Positions 1-12,550 of a stretch of DNA of 64,000 nt are shown here, piece after piece; positions within the stretch are counted from its first letter, which is position 1; each line of letters begins with the position of its first letter. Both the position numbers and the translations under genes were made by a program. Location: contig JABAKD010000027.1 of the NCBI GenBank assembly GCA_012845835.1, positions 8,611,364-8,675,363 of the forward strand, read 5' to 3'. The DNA is from Undaria pinnatifida (Eukaryota; Sar; Phaeophyceae; Laminariales; Alariaceae). The notes below the pieces were generated by a model. It was not told the origin of the DNA, did not search any database, and saw only the letters and a program-made list of their open reading frames with translations.

Positions 1-1334
1 CCTGAAACTTTGCAAACGTGTTTTACATGCCCATCCCGACGTCTGACCTCCGTTATTATTTTTTTCGCCGAAAAAAAATTGGGCTAAGGTGGTCCACATT
101 TTCCGAAAAATCTTACCTGACGAGAAATCAGCACAAAATAAAATAAAATAATCGGGTGAGGTCTTCGCAAGGGCACATAGACGACATGTGCAAACTTTCA
201 CCGTCTGAATCGAAAAAACGGCGTGGACATTCACCTGGGAGTAAATTTGGGGTCTTCAGCGTGAACTAGCCTGTACGTAGGGGAGAAGCGGAAGTTCCTG
301 AGTTCCTCACATTATGAGGAGCTCAACATCTCACCCCGACACAGGTAGTGAATTCGAAGACATTCGTTCGCACAATCCGAGCAGCATATATATCTCTGCG
401 CTAATAATAATATACACCTGGTATGTATACTCGTAAAATGATCATACCAACCGATACTAACTGTAGTATAGTTCCACAATTGAGAACGCCAACCGGTCAC
501 TACATTTTGGCCCAAAAACTGCAATATCTACCGTGGGGTGACTCGTTTTTCAGACCGTAACCAATAACCCTAGCTCCGACCGCAACCAAAACAGAACCAT
601 ATGCAGGGCCCGCTTAGCGCCTTTACAACTGAAAACTCTTTTGGGTGACAAACTCAATTGAATTTAGTATAGGAGGGATTTTGGGGTTCAAAAGGGGTTA
701 ACTGTCTGTGTGGTACGTAGTATGGCAATGAATGGTCTAAAAATAATACTCCGGAGTACGTCGTATAATCTTAATTATAACATGGTCGACATTTTTCCGA
801 ACGTGTTTTTTTTTTTCTGCCGTTTTAATTTTTTTCGGGACAACCGCCAGAACAGTCGGCCCGGGGTTGGGGCTAGGGGTACCTAGGGTTAGTGTTTATT
901 ATGGCGTTTTATCGAAAAAGCCTTCTCACAATACTGGAAACACACGTCGTAGACACATTTTTTTCGCTTTTTCCATACAGAGTATTCGATACCTGGTTAT
1001 AGTTCTTCACATAAATGGCCTGCATTGGCGGCTCGACCAGAAGCTCGATTTCGGGACGGTACGTGAAATATCGTCAACCCGCCCCAAAAACTGCTTATCG
1101 TGGCCGCTGTGCGTCCCGACTACTGGTACAGCGGGGGTCTCTCAATAAGGCGGCATTCCGATATAAGGCGGTATCCCGATATAAGGCGGTCAAATTATCT
1201 TGGCACAACTGGGGAACTGCACTCATAACCCGGGATGAACAAGGTGGCTTCCCTCTATAAGGCGGTCATATTGCTCTCACACACCACCGCCGTAGTGGGG
1301 GACCCCTCTACAGTGCTGCTGTACATATGCCGGT
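1..1334. other. no gene seen
   Basis: AT-rich, with many stops in all frames. Only a fragment related to the 62.3-kb repeat (655-700) was noticed. Confidence 0.6.
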
Positions 1335-1660
1335 TGACAGTCTACAGCAAGTTTGACGTTGGGTCAGCGGTAGACTGTCATCGCCGCTGGTGGTTGCGCT
1401 GGAGTTCGAATCTCGGCTGGTGTATAGTGCATACACAGCAGTACTACGTACGGGGATGTTTGCCACCTTATTTTTCAAGGCGTTTTTTTCAGTCGCCGAA
1501 AGCGCGAGAGCGAGAGTTATAGAGGAAGATTTCGGTGAGAATGGACAAAAAGCGGGAATAATGCTGAATTCTCTGCTCAAAAATGAATGGAAGACACCTG
1601 TAACCACGGCTTGTCCAGAAGCTGGAAAACAGAAGCGAGTTGTTTGGCCCGTCAATGCCT
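1335..1660 (+). mobile_element. tRNA-derived SINE-like element, copy A
   Basis: A tRNA-like head (1362-1420; D-arm-like gtcagcggtagac and B-box-like agttcgaatctc) is followed by a body starting gcgaaagcgcgagagcg-like sequence (1496) and ending cacctgtaaccacggc, ttgtccagaagctgg. The same body ends are found at 7007-7165 and 50273-50425 in the opposite orientation. An inverted copy of the D-arm region precedes the head: TGACAGTCTAC (1335-1345) and GTAGACTGTCA (1370-1380). Confidence 0.5.
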
Positions 1661-2285
1661 CTTTAGAATAAACATGATAGTTTCAGTTTGGGGAGAGTCC
1701 CTCGACGGCTGTCTGTCGAAGAAGGGTAAAGGTGCCGGTTGATTGCTATGTTTGAATAGAAAGGAGGCACACTTTTCTTGTGGAGAAAAACAACTAAGTG
1801 TGGAGAAAAACAACTAAGTGTGGCTGCAGGAGGATCCCATGTTCAAGCTGTGAGTCGGCATCCACTGCTGCTGCTTCTGCTACGCTGTATTTTATAAAAA
1901 TATTTCAAGGACGTCAGCCGTGAGTTCGACGAATTTCGGGTCAATACTCATATTTGCAGGCTGCGTTGTTGGTACTTGTAATATACTATGTGGGTGAGTT
2001 TTTTCATAATGGGAGGGGTCATATTGTTCTGTTAAAAAAACAAACACATACATATATATACGAGTATATATAATACTCCGTACATATTTTATAAAAAACA
2101 TTTCAAGGACGTCAGCCGTGAGTTCGACGAATTTCAGTTCAACATTCATTATTCGTGGAGGTCGTCAGCGATGAAGCCTGTTCGTTCGCGCAGAGCTTCA
2201 GGAGCATTTTTTTAGTAGCGGCGCATACGATATCTAAAAATATTTTAAAAAAGAAGAAAAATGAAGTATTTTCCAGGGTAGTCCT

Positions 2286-3075
2286 CGGTACCGTTTTTTT
2301 TTACGGTACCAGATCGGACGGTATTGCGAAATGACGGTACTTTTCAAACGGTTGACGGTATTTCGATTTCTCACGGTACCACTTATGGCGGTACACGGTA
2401 TCGCCGAATTTGACGGTACTTTTTCGGCGGTATCGAAAAGTGACGGTATTTTCTAGACGGTAGACGGTTTTTCGATATTTGACGGTACTTTTTTGGCGGT
2501 ACTGCAAAACGACGGTACCAGTCCCGGTACTGCCAAATTTGACGGTACTTTTTTGAGGATACTACTGAAATATGACGGTTCCGCCACTGAGAAATACAGA
2601 ATTACGAATGACGAAATACTTGACAGTACCTGCCGGGCGGCGATCAAGCATGCCGGCACCACCCCGCTGATGTTCCTGCATACCTATATAGAACGGACGA
2701 ATAGAGGCTAGACTAATCGTCGAACCGTCAAGCTGACAAACTCACCAGCCTCACGCGAAACAACATTTAGACATTTAGCACCAAAATAAGACAATAAAAC
2801 AATACTACTACTACTGTAAACAATAAAACAATAAAACCTAAAACATGAAAACATTCAATGAAAACCATCACCCTACAATCTTTGACGGTTCTGAATATGA
2901 CGGTTTTTCTGAACGGGAAACGGTACTTCGCTTAATTTGACGGTACTTTTATGGCGGTGCTGCAAAATGACGGTACTTTTTAAACGGTTGACGGTTTTTC
3001 GATTTTTGACGGTACCGCCTTCGGCGGTACACGGTTTGCCCAAATATGACGGTATTCCGCCGAGTACCGGGACCG
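2286..3075. repeat. GACGGTA-rich minisatellite in two blocks
   Basis: Blocks at 2286-2600 and 2880-3075 are built of degenerate short units beginning gacggtact or gacggtattt. A higher-order order of about 110 bp repeats in both (tgcaaaatgacggtact, then aaacggttgacggt, then ggcggtacacggt). The 280 bp between them is unique sequence. Confidence 0.7.
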
Positions 3076-3605
3076 ACGTACAGCACGGGAAAATAACCTC
3101 GGGAATTTTCCCGAGGACTACCCTGGTATTTTCCGGGTGTTTCTGCCCGCGGCTGCGGTCGTATCCCCAGTATCGTAGCCGATGCAACATGATGGCGTCC
3201 TGTTCTTGGCGGCGCACTGCGGTGCGGGTGCTTTTTCTGCGGGTGCTACGCAAACCCAAGCGTCACACAGTCCGAGTTGGGATTGCTTATTGCGCATGTT
3301 ATGCCATGTCTGGTCTCGGATTACACGTATCCTCGTGCCGCTTTTCATCGCCGCTTCTCTGTGCTCTTGTGTCGTGTGACCTCTGTGTTGGCTTTTGGTG
3401 GTGTTTTCATCAACAAATTTGCTACGACGGCACTATTTCCCCTTGATGGACGTCCGTCAAGAAAACTCTCCTTGAAAAAATTAGCATGTCCAAGTCTTCG
3501 TACACATTGATGAGTCAACACTTCTTCGGTAGTCCGTCAACAGATATTTGGTGTGTAATAAAGTGCTACGAGTACAAGTATCAGGTACGAGCATGTATGT
3601 CGAGC

Positions 3606-3675
3606 GCTGCCGCTGCCGCTGCCGCTGCCGCTGCCGCTGCCGCTGCCGCTGCCGCCGCTGCTGCTGCTGCTGCTA
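3606..3675. repeat. (GCTGCC)n / (GCT)n microsatellite
   Basis: About eight GCTGCC units grade into GCT triplets. Open frames across it are poly-Ala or Cys-Arg shadows. Confidence 0.9.
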
Positions 3676-4662
3676 CTATCCCGAGTTAACTACACAATGC
3701 AACTGCTTCGGGAAGCCGACGAGATCGCCACCCTGTCTACTTCTGGTGTTCATGCCAAGCTCGCAACAGGGACACGATGCTACCCCTTCTCCCATCTTCT
3801 GTGTTCAGCATCAAGAACACTGCTCTAGTGGTCCCTATATATAGTGCTGTTTGAGTAGTGCTGGTCACCCATTAGTCTATAGTGCCTGTGAAAATCTTAG
3901 CAAAGATGGGCAGATTAAGTATTGGAGTATTGGGAACATGCGGTATGCGGAGTAATGCCGGTTGCCGCTGTAGTGCTGGTATTTCCTGTTGGTACTATGG
4001 AAAGCCACTACAATACTTTACTCAAGTTGAAAAAAAACCCCGACACGTACCGACGTAAACAGCGACACGAACCGACGAACCTTCGAGCTCCGCTGTTAAA
4101 AAATTGCCTATCCCGCTTTTGGGGCGGAAAGGAATAAACACGCAACGCCAGACCAGGTAGCTGGTACACCGCCGTACATGTAGTACCGGTATACCGTATA
4201 TATATGACGGTGTTTTACCACACCCACCCCCGGTGATAACATTTGGGGCTCTAAAAATATTATCACCTGGTGTGGTATTATATGTTCCAGGGGTGTGGGT
4301 GTGATATATAACGTCCCCCCGTGATTAATTGGGTGGTCGTTTTGAAATTTCGGATCAAAACACATTCCCGAGCGAGATCGTATCCTCTAGCGGGTGTGAT
4401 AGCAGGGGGGTTGATAAAAGTGATTACAAAGGACTGCCACACTCCAAGCACGCCGCTGCGAACTCGCGCGACTGCTGTCCTGCTAACATCGAGCCCAGCC
4501 AAGGGCTGGGGTTAGGGTTTGCATTAGGTAAACGGTTGTGGTCTGGGCCGACGTGCAAGATTGAAACTGACAAAAAACGACCGACAGGAACGTTGTTGCT
4601 GTGTGTGCCCGTCCTGCGTCCTCTGCCTTTCGGGGGAGCATATATGGGCATGCCATACAGTT

Positions 4663-4990
4663 AAGATACGGCCTCGAAAGGCCTGTAGGCATCCGAATTT
4701 GAGATCATTTGGATGGGTTTCTTATGATGAGGTTGGCGGTGTATATTCGGGGAAGTTAGGAGTTAGATCGGAGGCACGCGCCTCCGATCTCAGAAGCTAT
4801 CCCGGGCTCTGGTGGAAACGAATAAAAGCAACGTCTCTACGAAGGAAAAGAAAGTGAGTACTCTCCGAGGACCTGCTCAATTGGCAGACCTGCAGGGGGC
4901 ACTCTGTGTCCCCCACCTTTAATTTAACATGTGGCGTCGACGATGAGATACCTGCAGGGGGCACTCTGTGCCCCCCACCTTTAATTTAAC
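4663..4990 (+). repeat. dispersed repeat, copy with internal 70-bp doublet
   Basis: Starts gttaagatacggcctcgaaa and runs through ggacctgctcaattggcaga. A second copy lies at 6728-6990. Here the segment acctgcagggggcactctgt with cacctttaatttaac occurs twice (4888, 4951). Confidence 0.75.
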
Positions 4991-5125
4991 AATACATACC
5001 TGGTACCGATAATGAGGCACGACACCGCAGGGGGTGTGGTATGTAGCGTACCCGGGTCATAAATCGGGTGGTTGTTTTGGGACTTCAAAATATTTCATCA
5101 CCCGGGTGGTACACTCCGAGGGGTG

Positions 5126-5359
<234 letters not shown>

Positions 5360-5640
5360 GTAATACAAGGGGCTACGCCGGCGGCCTGGACGGCCGCCGG
5401 TCGCAGCGCAGGATAGTAAATATTAAGAGGGTAAGAAGTAATGCCAAGAGTTAGACGAAGTTTGTTAATTCATATATGGGAGATACTGGAAAGGGAAAAT
5501 GCCGACAAATTTTTCCCGATTTCCCGTGTGCGGCGGAACAATGCGAGAAGGCAGCCTGGAAATTATGGGAGAGCATGGCGGTTCACCCCAGCTGGGTGAC
5601 GCTCTGCGTTGCTACGCAGAAAGGCGCGGCCACAGCTGCT

Positions 5641-6077
5641 GCTGTGCATATACCATTTGTAGCTTCGTGATGCTGCTGTGCATATACCATTTGTAGCTTC
5701 GTGATGCTGCTGTGCATATACCATTTGTAGCTTCGTCATGCTGCAGGCTCATCATAGCTTCAGCTACTGCTGTACATCATGTACATGTACGTGCTGCTGT
5801 AGACTACCGGGGGTTCAAAAATATTGAGAGTTCGCAGTTCTCCACGACGCCTAGCTGCTGCTGTGCATATACCATTTGTAGCTTCGTGATTCTGCTGTGC
5901 ATATACCATTTGTAGCTTCGTGATGCTGCTGTGCATATACCATTTGTAGCTTCGTGATGCTGCAGGCTCATCATAGCTTCAGCTACTGCTGTACATCATG
6001 TACATGTATACGTGCTGCTGTAGACTACCGGGGGTTCAAAAATATTGAGAGTTCGCAGTTCTCCACTACGCCTGGGT
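5641..6077. repeat. nested tandem repeat: 34-bp units within a 219-bp unit
   Basis: Three 34-bp units (starts 5641, 5675, 5709; core gctgtgcatataccatttgt) plus a unique tail ending cgcagttctccac form one block. The whole block recurs with starts 5860, 5894, 5928. The offset is 219 bp with very few differences. Confidence 0.9.
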
Positions 6078-6271
6078 GGCATGTGTTCTCGGGGATTACG
6101 AACTTTTCTTCCCCAGATCCTAGCACAAACCTCGCTTAGTGGTCTTTACAATGGCGACGCCGACCAGGTAATCGACACCCCCCCGTGTGTCGGAGGTCAG
6201 AGAACACGTACCGAAGAAATAACGCGAAGACATTAGCCCTGTGTGCAGACTACGCACCAAACGTCTCACAG

Positions 6272-6442
6272 GGCACGATTTTTCGGAGATCTCATCGTAG
6301 ATCTCGACGTCGAGGCCTCGCGCGCGCGCTACGGCGCCGAGCGGGCGGATCAGCTGAGCCGGTGGTTGCAGGCGAGGCGGGGGCACACCTCAGCGAAGAA
6401 ACCGCGCGGAAAGGCGGTCAGAGGCGGGAGATATCCGCAGAC
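6272..6442 (+). CDS. orphan exon-like segment with a 74-bp intron after it
   Basis: Between acceptor gtctcacag and donor gtaagg the frame reads ARFFGDLIVDLDVEAS, RARYGAERADQLSRWL and a Lys/Arg-rich end. GC3 is high and unlike the flanks. The next acceptor (ctctatcttgcag, 6516) has a good pyrimidine tract, giving a 74-bp intron. The downstream frame stays open 26 codons to a stop at 6598. No family recognised; an isolated relic is likely. Confidence 0.28.
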
Positions 6443-6727
6443 GTAAGGATGTGCATATGTGATAAGCGAACTAAGATATATAGATTTACATATATTTTCA
6501 CATCTCTATCTTGCAGGTTTTTGATGGGTGACTTTTGCCTTGTTGTAGGGTCTGCGTTTTTTTCGACTGGTTTTCTTCGCGTGTTCCTGGCTCCATAGCC
6601 AGACGGTTAGAGGTGTGGGAGTGGGTTTTGAGGAGCCGCATCTTCGACTCATGGACTAGTTCGTAGAACCGGAGTTTCCCCGAATCTCCCATATTTCTGC
6701 ATATGCGACTCATCAGGGTGGGCTAGT

Positions 6728-6990
6728 GTTAAGATACGGCCTCGAAAGGCCTGTAATTATCCGAATTTGAGATCATTTGGATGGGTTTCGTATGATAAGG
6801 TTGGCGTTTTATAATCGAGAAAGTTAGGAAATAGATCGAAGGCACGTGCCTCCGATCTCAGATCTCAGCAGCTATCCGGGGCTCTGGTGGAATCGAATAA
6901 AGCAACGTCTCTACGAAGGAAAAGAAAGTGAGTACTCTCCGAGGACCTGCTCAATTGGCAGACCTACAGGGGGCACTCTGTGTCCCCATC
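6728..6990 (+). repeat. second copy of the 4663 repeat
   Basis: It shares the same start and the ctctacgaaggaaaagaaag block with 4663-4990 and runs directly into the SINE-like body at 7007. Confidence 0.75.
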
Positions 6991-7006
6991 TATAACCTTA
7001 CACCAG

Positions 7007-7165
7007 CTTCTGGACAAGCCGTGGTCACAGGTGTCGTCCCTTCTCCCCCTCGGTTCTTGCCTTCAATTTGTATCGCACATACATACAGGGTTCAGCAATC
7101 CCACTGCTCGTCGACTTTTCATCGAGTGTTGCCAACTCACGCTCTCGCGCTTTCCGCAAGTCAAT
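7007..7165 (-). mobile_element. SINE-like body, headless copy
   Basis: On the minus strand it runs from gacttgcggaaagcgc to ccacggcttgtccagaag. It is close to the copy at 50273-50425. No tRNA-like head lies upstream, so it is probably 5'-truncated. Confidence 0.5.
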
Positions 7166-7418
7166 ATACAACGTTCCGGGCGGTATCCGTTCAAAATAAC
7201 CACGTACCTGTGGTATATGGTACACTGCTACTCTGCACATAAATACGGACAACACTCACCATGCCCGGGGTCCACTTTTTATCAACCTGGCCTGGAAAAA
7301 AAAGTCGATTATTCTTACACTTGCGGCCACACAACAACGCGGGGTGGCTATCTCGCCTTCTAGGCCGAACGTTACTTAAAGGGTTCAGCCAAGGAAGGCC
7401 GGCAAGTCCAAGGTGTTG

Positions 7419-7794
7419 TGTTATAAGGCTTAGTTTGGATAAGCTATTGGTTAACCTCTTGCAAGTGGTCAAACGGACTAATATCCCACTAATACCTTAA
7501 CAAATGGCGTCGTCGGCAGGACACGGGTTTTTGGGTCGTGGGGTCAAATCCCACATCCACCTGATTAAACTTTTCCAGACTTTCCCCATCCATGTCGAAC
7601 TTGAAAATTACTCTCCCCGGTATACCCAGGAAATGAAACGGCTTAGATAATTGACACGTCCGCCCGTATATCCGGCCGACCTGCTATCCCGCCGTTTCAG
7701 GGGGGAAGAGTGTTGTACGGCTTGGTTTGGGTAAGTTATTGGTTAACCTTTCGCAAGTGGTCAAACGGAGTAATAACCCACTAATACCTCAACA
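7419..7794. mobile_element. TRIM (miniature LTR retrotransposon), copy 1
   Basis: Direct repeats of 84 bp (7419-7502 and 7711-7794) begin TGTT and end AACA. They flank 208 bp with no reading frame. A purine tract (ggggggaagag) abuts the right repeat and a TGG-starting primer-site-like stretch follows the left repeat by two bases. The 4-bp sequence gttg occurs on both sides (7415-7418, 7795-7798). Orientation is + judged by the purine tract. Confidence 0.82.
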
Positions 7795-7992
7795 GTTGAC
7801 TAAACCGAAGGGGCGAGGTTAACACCAAGTCTGCGTTCTGCAGATGGACAAAAACTGGTACACAAACGAAAGTGTGTGAAGCTTAAGCTTTTTTTTACCC
7901 GGATCTCCAGGAGGATCCCAAAGAAACAACACAAAAAACATCGCGGGCTTTTGCGCCAGGGCATCACACACAAACCTTTGGTTTGTGTATTT

Positions 7993-8098
7993 TCCCTGGG
8001 GTATTCCTCAGCTCCAGAGTGGCTGGAGCCTGTCCTGTGACCACCGACTTGATTATGCGAAATAAACAACAACAACAAGAACAACAACAACAACGCTC
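7993..8098 (+). repeat. dispersed repeat with (AAC)n tail, copy 1
   Basis: ggggtattcctc leads to ggagcctgtcctgtgaccac, then gacttgattatgcga and an AAC-rich tail. A close copy is at 47681-47787. A fixed 3' simple-repeat tail suggests a retroposon. Confidence 0.6.
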
Positions 8099-8106
8099 AT
8101 ACAGAA

Positions 8107-8207
8107 CGGTTGGTTGGTTGGTTGATACCACGATATCACCGCAATTCTCTTTTTTTCGTTTTTTTTATGCAGCAGTACCACGATATCACCGCAATTCTCT
8201 TTTTTTC
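8107..8207. repeat. tandem duplication of about 50 bp
   Basis: The segment accacgatatcaccgcaatt followed by a T-rich stretch occurs twice (8127 and 8177). Confidence 0.8.
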
Positions 8208-9660
8208 GGTCCAGTCGCAAACTGGGTCCGACATTTCACATCAAAAGGTGCGGAGCGGACAGGCGAGGCGGCCCGGGCTGGCCCCCGGACTGCCTCGCCG
8301 GACACAAGTTCTCTTGGCGGAGAAACGTGCATGGGAACGAGTAGGTCCCCAGAAGCCTTGCGATTGCTCGAGGGTGGTTGCTTTGCCGTTGCAGTTGGCC
8401 ACTCCAGGAAAACACACCAGTATCTTCTGGAGCAGTATGCTACAACAGCAGTCTACACTTTTTCTGTTGTGTCCCCCGCCCTGCTGTAGAAAACAGAACT
8501 ATGGACTTAAATGTAATATCCGTTTATAGTCACATAAAAAATAAAAAAAAATATTATATTTAAGCCCAAAAATGTACCCCTATAGTCTGAAATATAAAAG
8601 ACGTTTTATCTTCTTATTAATACAAAAACGATTACTATATTTCCATTCAAGTCGGTGGTGATGACCAACTTTTGAGTTCGCTTCCCAAGACAGCACATGA
8701 TACACAGCAAATAGCATGCGACACCCAAACGGGCGAAAAGCAGCAGCCGAGTGGCTGGCAAAGAGAATGAAGAACACCGCGCTATGCAGCCACCCAAGGA
8801 GCGCCTATGGAGGGGGTGGTTGCTCACATGGCAGCCTTGCTTCCGCTGGGCAGGAGACGATTAGACGACGATGTCCGTTCAACGAAAAACAAAAAGTGCT
8901 ACTCCGTCCGCCCGTGCGATGTGCGAGGTGGGCTGCGTCTCCTCTCGAGTCTTCAAACATCCACTTTTTCCACCCTAAATGGACAGCCGCCACCACCACC
9001 GCCACCACTAGTCCAGCGGAGCACAGGAAGGCTTCAGCGTTGGTACCGGGGGCGGTCTCTCGTCTCCTGTGTCCTTTCCGGCGAACTCAACGTGTTGTGC
9101 CACACAGCAGCAGTGTCGCGAAGCACGAAGCACTCAACTCATGAAATGGTTGATGAGTCATGGGCGGCGTGATTTGTGGACCAATCAGATTCGGATGGAA
9201 TTGTTTTTACGGTTGAATGTTTTTCTGTCGTCGTCGACTTCCGACGTAAAGATCGTCATATGCTTGCGCTGATGGTACTATGATACCACCCAGAGAGGTC
9301 GACCGCACCTACGATATCACACAGAGTCTTCACGAGGTCTTGGTACGCGCGAGCGAAGCATTTACACGCAGCTTGCAACTATTTATGACTTTCGAACAGT
9401 CGATCTTTACGGCTGATTTCGGACTACAATCGACGTACGCACGTGCCTGGTACTGCCTGCATGTAAAAGACAGCACTCGTAACAACCCGACCGAGCATCA
9501 GGCGTGGGTTGGATCTCCGCTGGCCTGCCACACACAGGGAGTACACAGGAACTTGCGTACCAACCCGGTAGACCCAAGTAGCCTACTCCAAAAGTTAACT
9601 CACACGATGACAATTATTTGTTTTACTCGTAGGCATACTGAATTCCACAGATTATCTGAT

Positions 9661-9900
9661 GTCTGGTTTGGTCCCCCTCAACGCGGGTTATATAGTTTCC
9701 GTGCGCAGAACAAGGCTGGACGCCTTAGTCCTGTTGACCCTTGCATTAACAAGGGACTCACCGACCTGTATCCTTCTCGAGGGTATACACACCCCGTAAC
9801 ATGCGCGATCGAAGTATCACACTCAGCATGCGCAAGGCTAAGTTTTATCAAAAATCATTTTTGTCCATCTCACAGCTGAAGTGTATTTTTTCATTTCTTT
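9661..9900 (+). repeat. dispersed element family, diverged copy
   Basis: Shares ggtccccct, tatagtttccgtgcgcaga, cctgtatcctt, gcgcgatcgaagtatcacac and cacagctgaagtgtat with 45930-46165 (same strand) and 10985-11330 (opposite strand). Confidence 0.6.
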
Positions 9901-10299
9901 CAAATATGTGCTGCTACCTGTGGTGCGAAATCGTATGCGCGTACTATGCCAGTGCCGCAAATCCGTGCCTCTGCGGGCTGCGAGCTGCGAACTGCAAGAT
10001 GTAAGGTGCTGCACCGCTTCTCTGTTGTACAAACCTCTACAGACACGGCGTCATAGGTTCCACGCGGCTCGTATTCACAGCGGCACGCTAACAGCCAAGA
10101 ATTGAATGCCAAACGGACTGGAACTGTTCGTCTGGGCCGCGCGATGCTACGTTGTTTCTGCAACGAAGATCGTACTTCTCGTAGTACTGCTGTACTGGGT
10201 GGCGGTAATAACCGCGTAACTGCTGCACCAGGGAATATGTTACCCATCAGGAATCATCATCAGCGCCGGAGCCCGGGGTACCGGCATACAAAACATTTG

Positions 10300-10720
10300 T
10301 CATTTGCGCGGAGTTTTCGTTTTCAGTGAGCTTGCCATTGCCGCGGGACCACGAAAGGAGCTGTTGGGGTTGGGCCGTTGGGTCTGACCTTTGGCGCCAT
10401 ACAGTTGCAGATGGCCCCTCTTAAAGACCATCGTACGGCGTCGGGGCGGCAGGATCCCTTGTATACCGAAGTTGTGGCCGCTAAGGTTTCTAGCAGTCCA
10501 TGAGGCGTTTTTCAAGCGAGAGGCCGTGTGGTGGCCCCCTACAAGGGACTTGGGGTTACCTATTATTTTTGAGTGGCGCGTCCACTCTATGGGACGAGGA
10601 GGTCCCTTGCAGTCGGGAAAAAAAGCCGTGCGGAGAAATGATTAACGTCCAACATTTGCAGTTTGTCCTTATCGCAGGATTCGTTAAAATAGTCCGCCCG
10701 TGATCAATACCATGTACCGG
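10300..10720 (-). pseudogene. broken coding relic, family unknown
   Basis: On the minus strand, NESCDKDKLQMLDVNH, FSARLFFPTARDLLVP is followed after a frame change by HNFGIQGILPPRRRTM and a basic end at 10300. Two frames must be joined, so it is not intact. The pattern suggests a decayed mobile-element protein, but no motif is diagnostic. Confidence 0.2.
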
Positions 10721-10984
10721 GTACACTTGTTAGGTCCCTCCGCATTAGTCCAAACTATTGCCTGCTCCTGCCGGTTAGACATTTTGTGCCCGCAGTTATC
10801 TGATGGGAAACCGAGGTGTTCGTCTTAATCTAGATTTCTTGTTCGAGCAAAAAGGCGTGCCTTACACTATATATATATCCAGTATAACTAAAACAGCTGT
10901 TAAATGTCTTATTTCCCCTAGATAGAGTTTATTGTGGGAATCTTGCGTATGGCTTGCGGTCGGTAGTGTACTATATGTATAGAC

Positions 10985-11400
10985 TATTATAAAAATTAAA
11001 ATACACTCCAGCTGTGAGATCGAAGATTTTTTCCAAACTCATCTTTGCAAGCTGTGCATGATACTCCAATCGCGCGTATTACGGGTTGTATGTCCTCATT
11101 AAGGATATAGGTCGGCGACTCCCCTTGCAACTACAGTGTAGCTATCAGGGTCAACAGGGTGATGTTAGGCAGTCTGTGCGCGGAAACTATAAACCCCTTT
11201 ATGAGGGGGACAAAATCTGAGCTGTGGAAGGAAATGCATCAGTTTATCAAGTGAATCCTGTAAGTCAAATAACCGGTTTTGAGGGGAGGGCGGAGTTTTT
11301 TAGGATGTGGGGGCCTGATTTTGATCAAAAGGGGGGCGGGAGGGGAGGAGGGGGGGGGAGGGGACGGGTGGGGCAGCTCAAGATGTGCGTGAAAACTATA
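10985..11400 (-). repeat. dispersed element family, long copy
   Basis: The inverse of 45740-46165. Landmarks on the plus strand are acactccagctgtgagatcg, ggatataggtcggcgactcc, tagctatcagggtcaacagg and ggaaatgcatcagtttatca, ending in a G-rich stretch. Confidence 0.75.
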
Positions 11401-11580
11401 AATCCTTCTTGTGGGGGAGGGGGGGAGAATGTGGCGGGAGGGGAGCGGGGGGGGGGGGGGGGCTTTAGGTCGCATAGATGTAGGGGTTTTGCTATACGCG
11501 TGGTGCTAGGTCTAGGCGATGGTGCGGGTGGTGGGGAAGGAGGGGGCGTTGGGGGCGGGGGAAGTTGGGAATTGCAGCAG
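11322..11580 (+). repeat. G-rich tract with multiple G4-forming runs
   Basis: Dozens of runs of three to twelve G occur on the plus strand. The segment could form quadruplexes and explains the Gly/Pro-rich frames. Confidence 0.75.
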
Positions 11581-12361
11581 CGGCATGGACGGCTTTAAGA
11601 AGATATTGTTGAGTATATGTAAAATATGTTGTTTTTTTTGCTCGCTGCTCTCCGACGGCCGAGTGTTTCTTCTCGCACTTTCGGCCGCGGGGCAAGCTAG
11701 CCTACTATGGGTACATTATGAATCATGTCTGGATCTCGGCCGAGCTTCGTAGCGGCGCTCGGCGCATTAAGCGTCGCTTAGCTGGCTCTCTTCGGCAAGG
11801 AATTGCGGTTCGCCTTCCTGAGACGAGCAGGTCACTTGGAACACCCCAAATTATTCTTCAAATTTTGTTTTTTTTATGAGCTTTTACAACTTTTTGTTTT
11901 TCGTTGTTTTTTTATTCGAAAAAAAATGGCCCGCTACTCAACTAATCTCAGCAGCAGCACAACAGCAGTAGCAGCAACCGCCCGGACTAAATTAACCTCA
12001 GCAGTACAAAAGTAGCAGTTGTTGCAACATACAGCAGTAGTAGCAGCAGAACACATATGGGTCGGGGAGTAGTGCGGGGTTTGGGGGCACGCCACCTTGG
12101 GCCGTTCCGGCCCCGGATCTCGACGTGGGTGCGTGGGCATGAGTTCAGACAAGGGTAAAGCGTCCTGCCCTCTCCCGCCGCACGGGGGGCCGCTTGTCGA
12201 GGCAGGAGCGAAAGGGTCTGTGGGCGTGGTTGACCCGGTGTGTTTATTGTTCTCTTGCGGGGTAACTAGACGTGTCCGAATGTAAGGACCGTTTTCACTT
12301 GCACAAAAATACATATCCCGGTATTGTATTTCCGGACAGAGCGGATGCCAGCAGGAGGAGG

Positions 12362-12550
12362 CTAGGAGGTAGAGGCCGGGAGCAGCCGAGTGTTGAAACG
12401 AGCGCCACAGGGCACGGCTTCCATCTCCTCGCACGGAAGACGGGATTCACAGGGGCATAAAGCGGGGAAAGCTTGGAAGGTGGCGCCGAGCGCGGCGAGG
12501 GTGGCAGGCATCGCGAGCGCAGCATGCACGCGAGTCTCGACCAGGCCAAA
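12362..12550 (-). CDS. orphan coding-like frame
   Basis: The minus-strand frame VETRVHAALAMPATLA, ALGATFQAFPALCPCE, then SRLPCEEMEAVPCGAR ends in a stop at 12362. Third positions are markedly GC-rich against an AT-richer background. There is no recognisable domain and no obvious partner exon. It may be a terminal exon or chance. Confidence 0.2.
   Translation of the reverse strand, partial: FGLVETRVHAALAMPATLAALGATFQAFPALCPCESRLPCEEMEAVPCGARFNTRLLPASTS

Noticed and set aside
5641-6077. CRISPR-like array of 34-bp repeats
   Set aside because: Units are contiguous with no spacers, and the genome is eukaryotic.
9280-9879. 199-codon plus-strand frame
   Set aside because: Its second half is a copy of a dispersed noncoding repeat found closed in all frames at 10985 and 45740.
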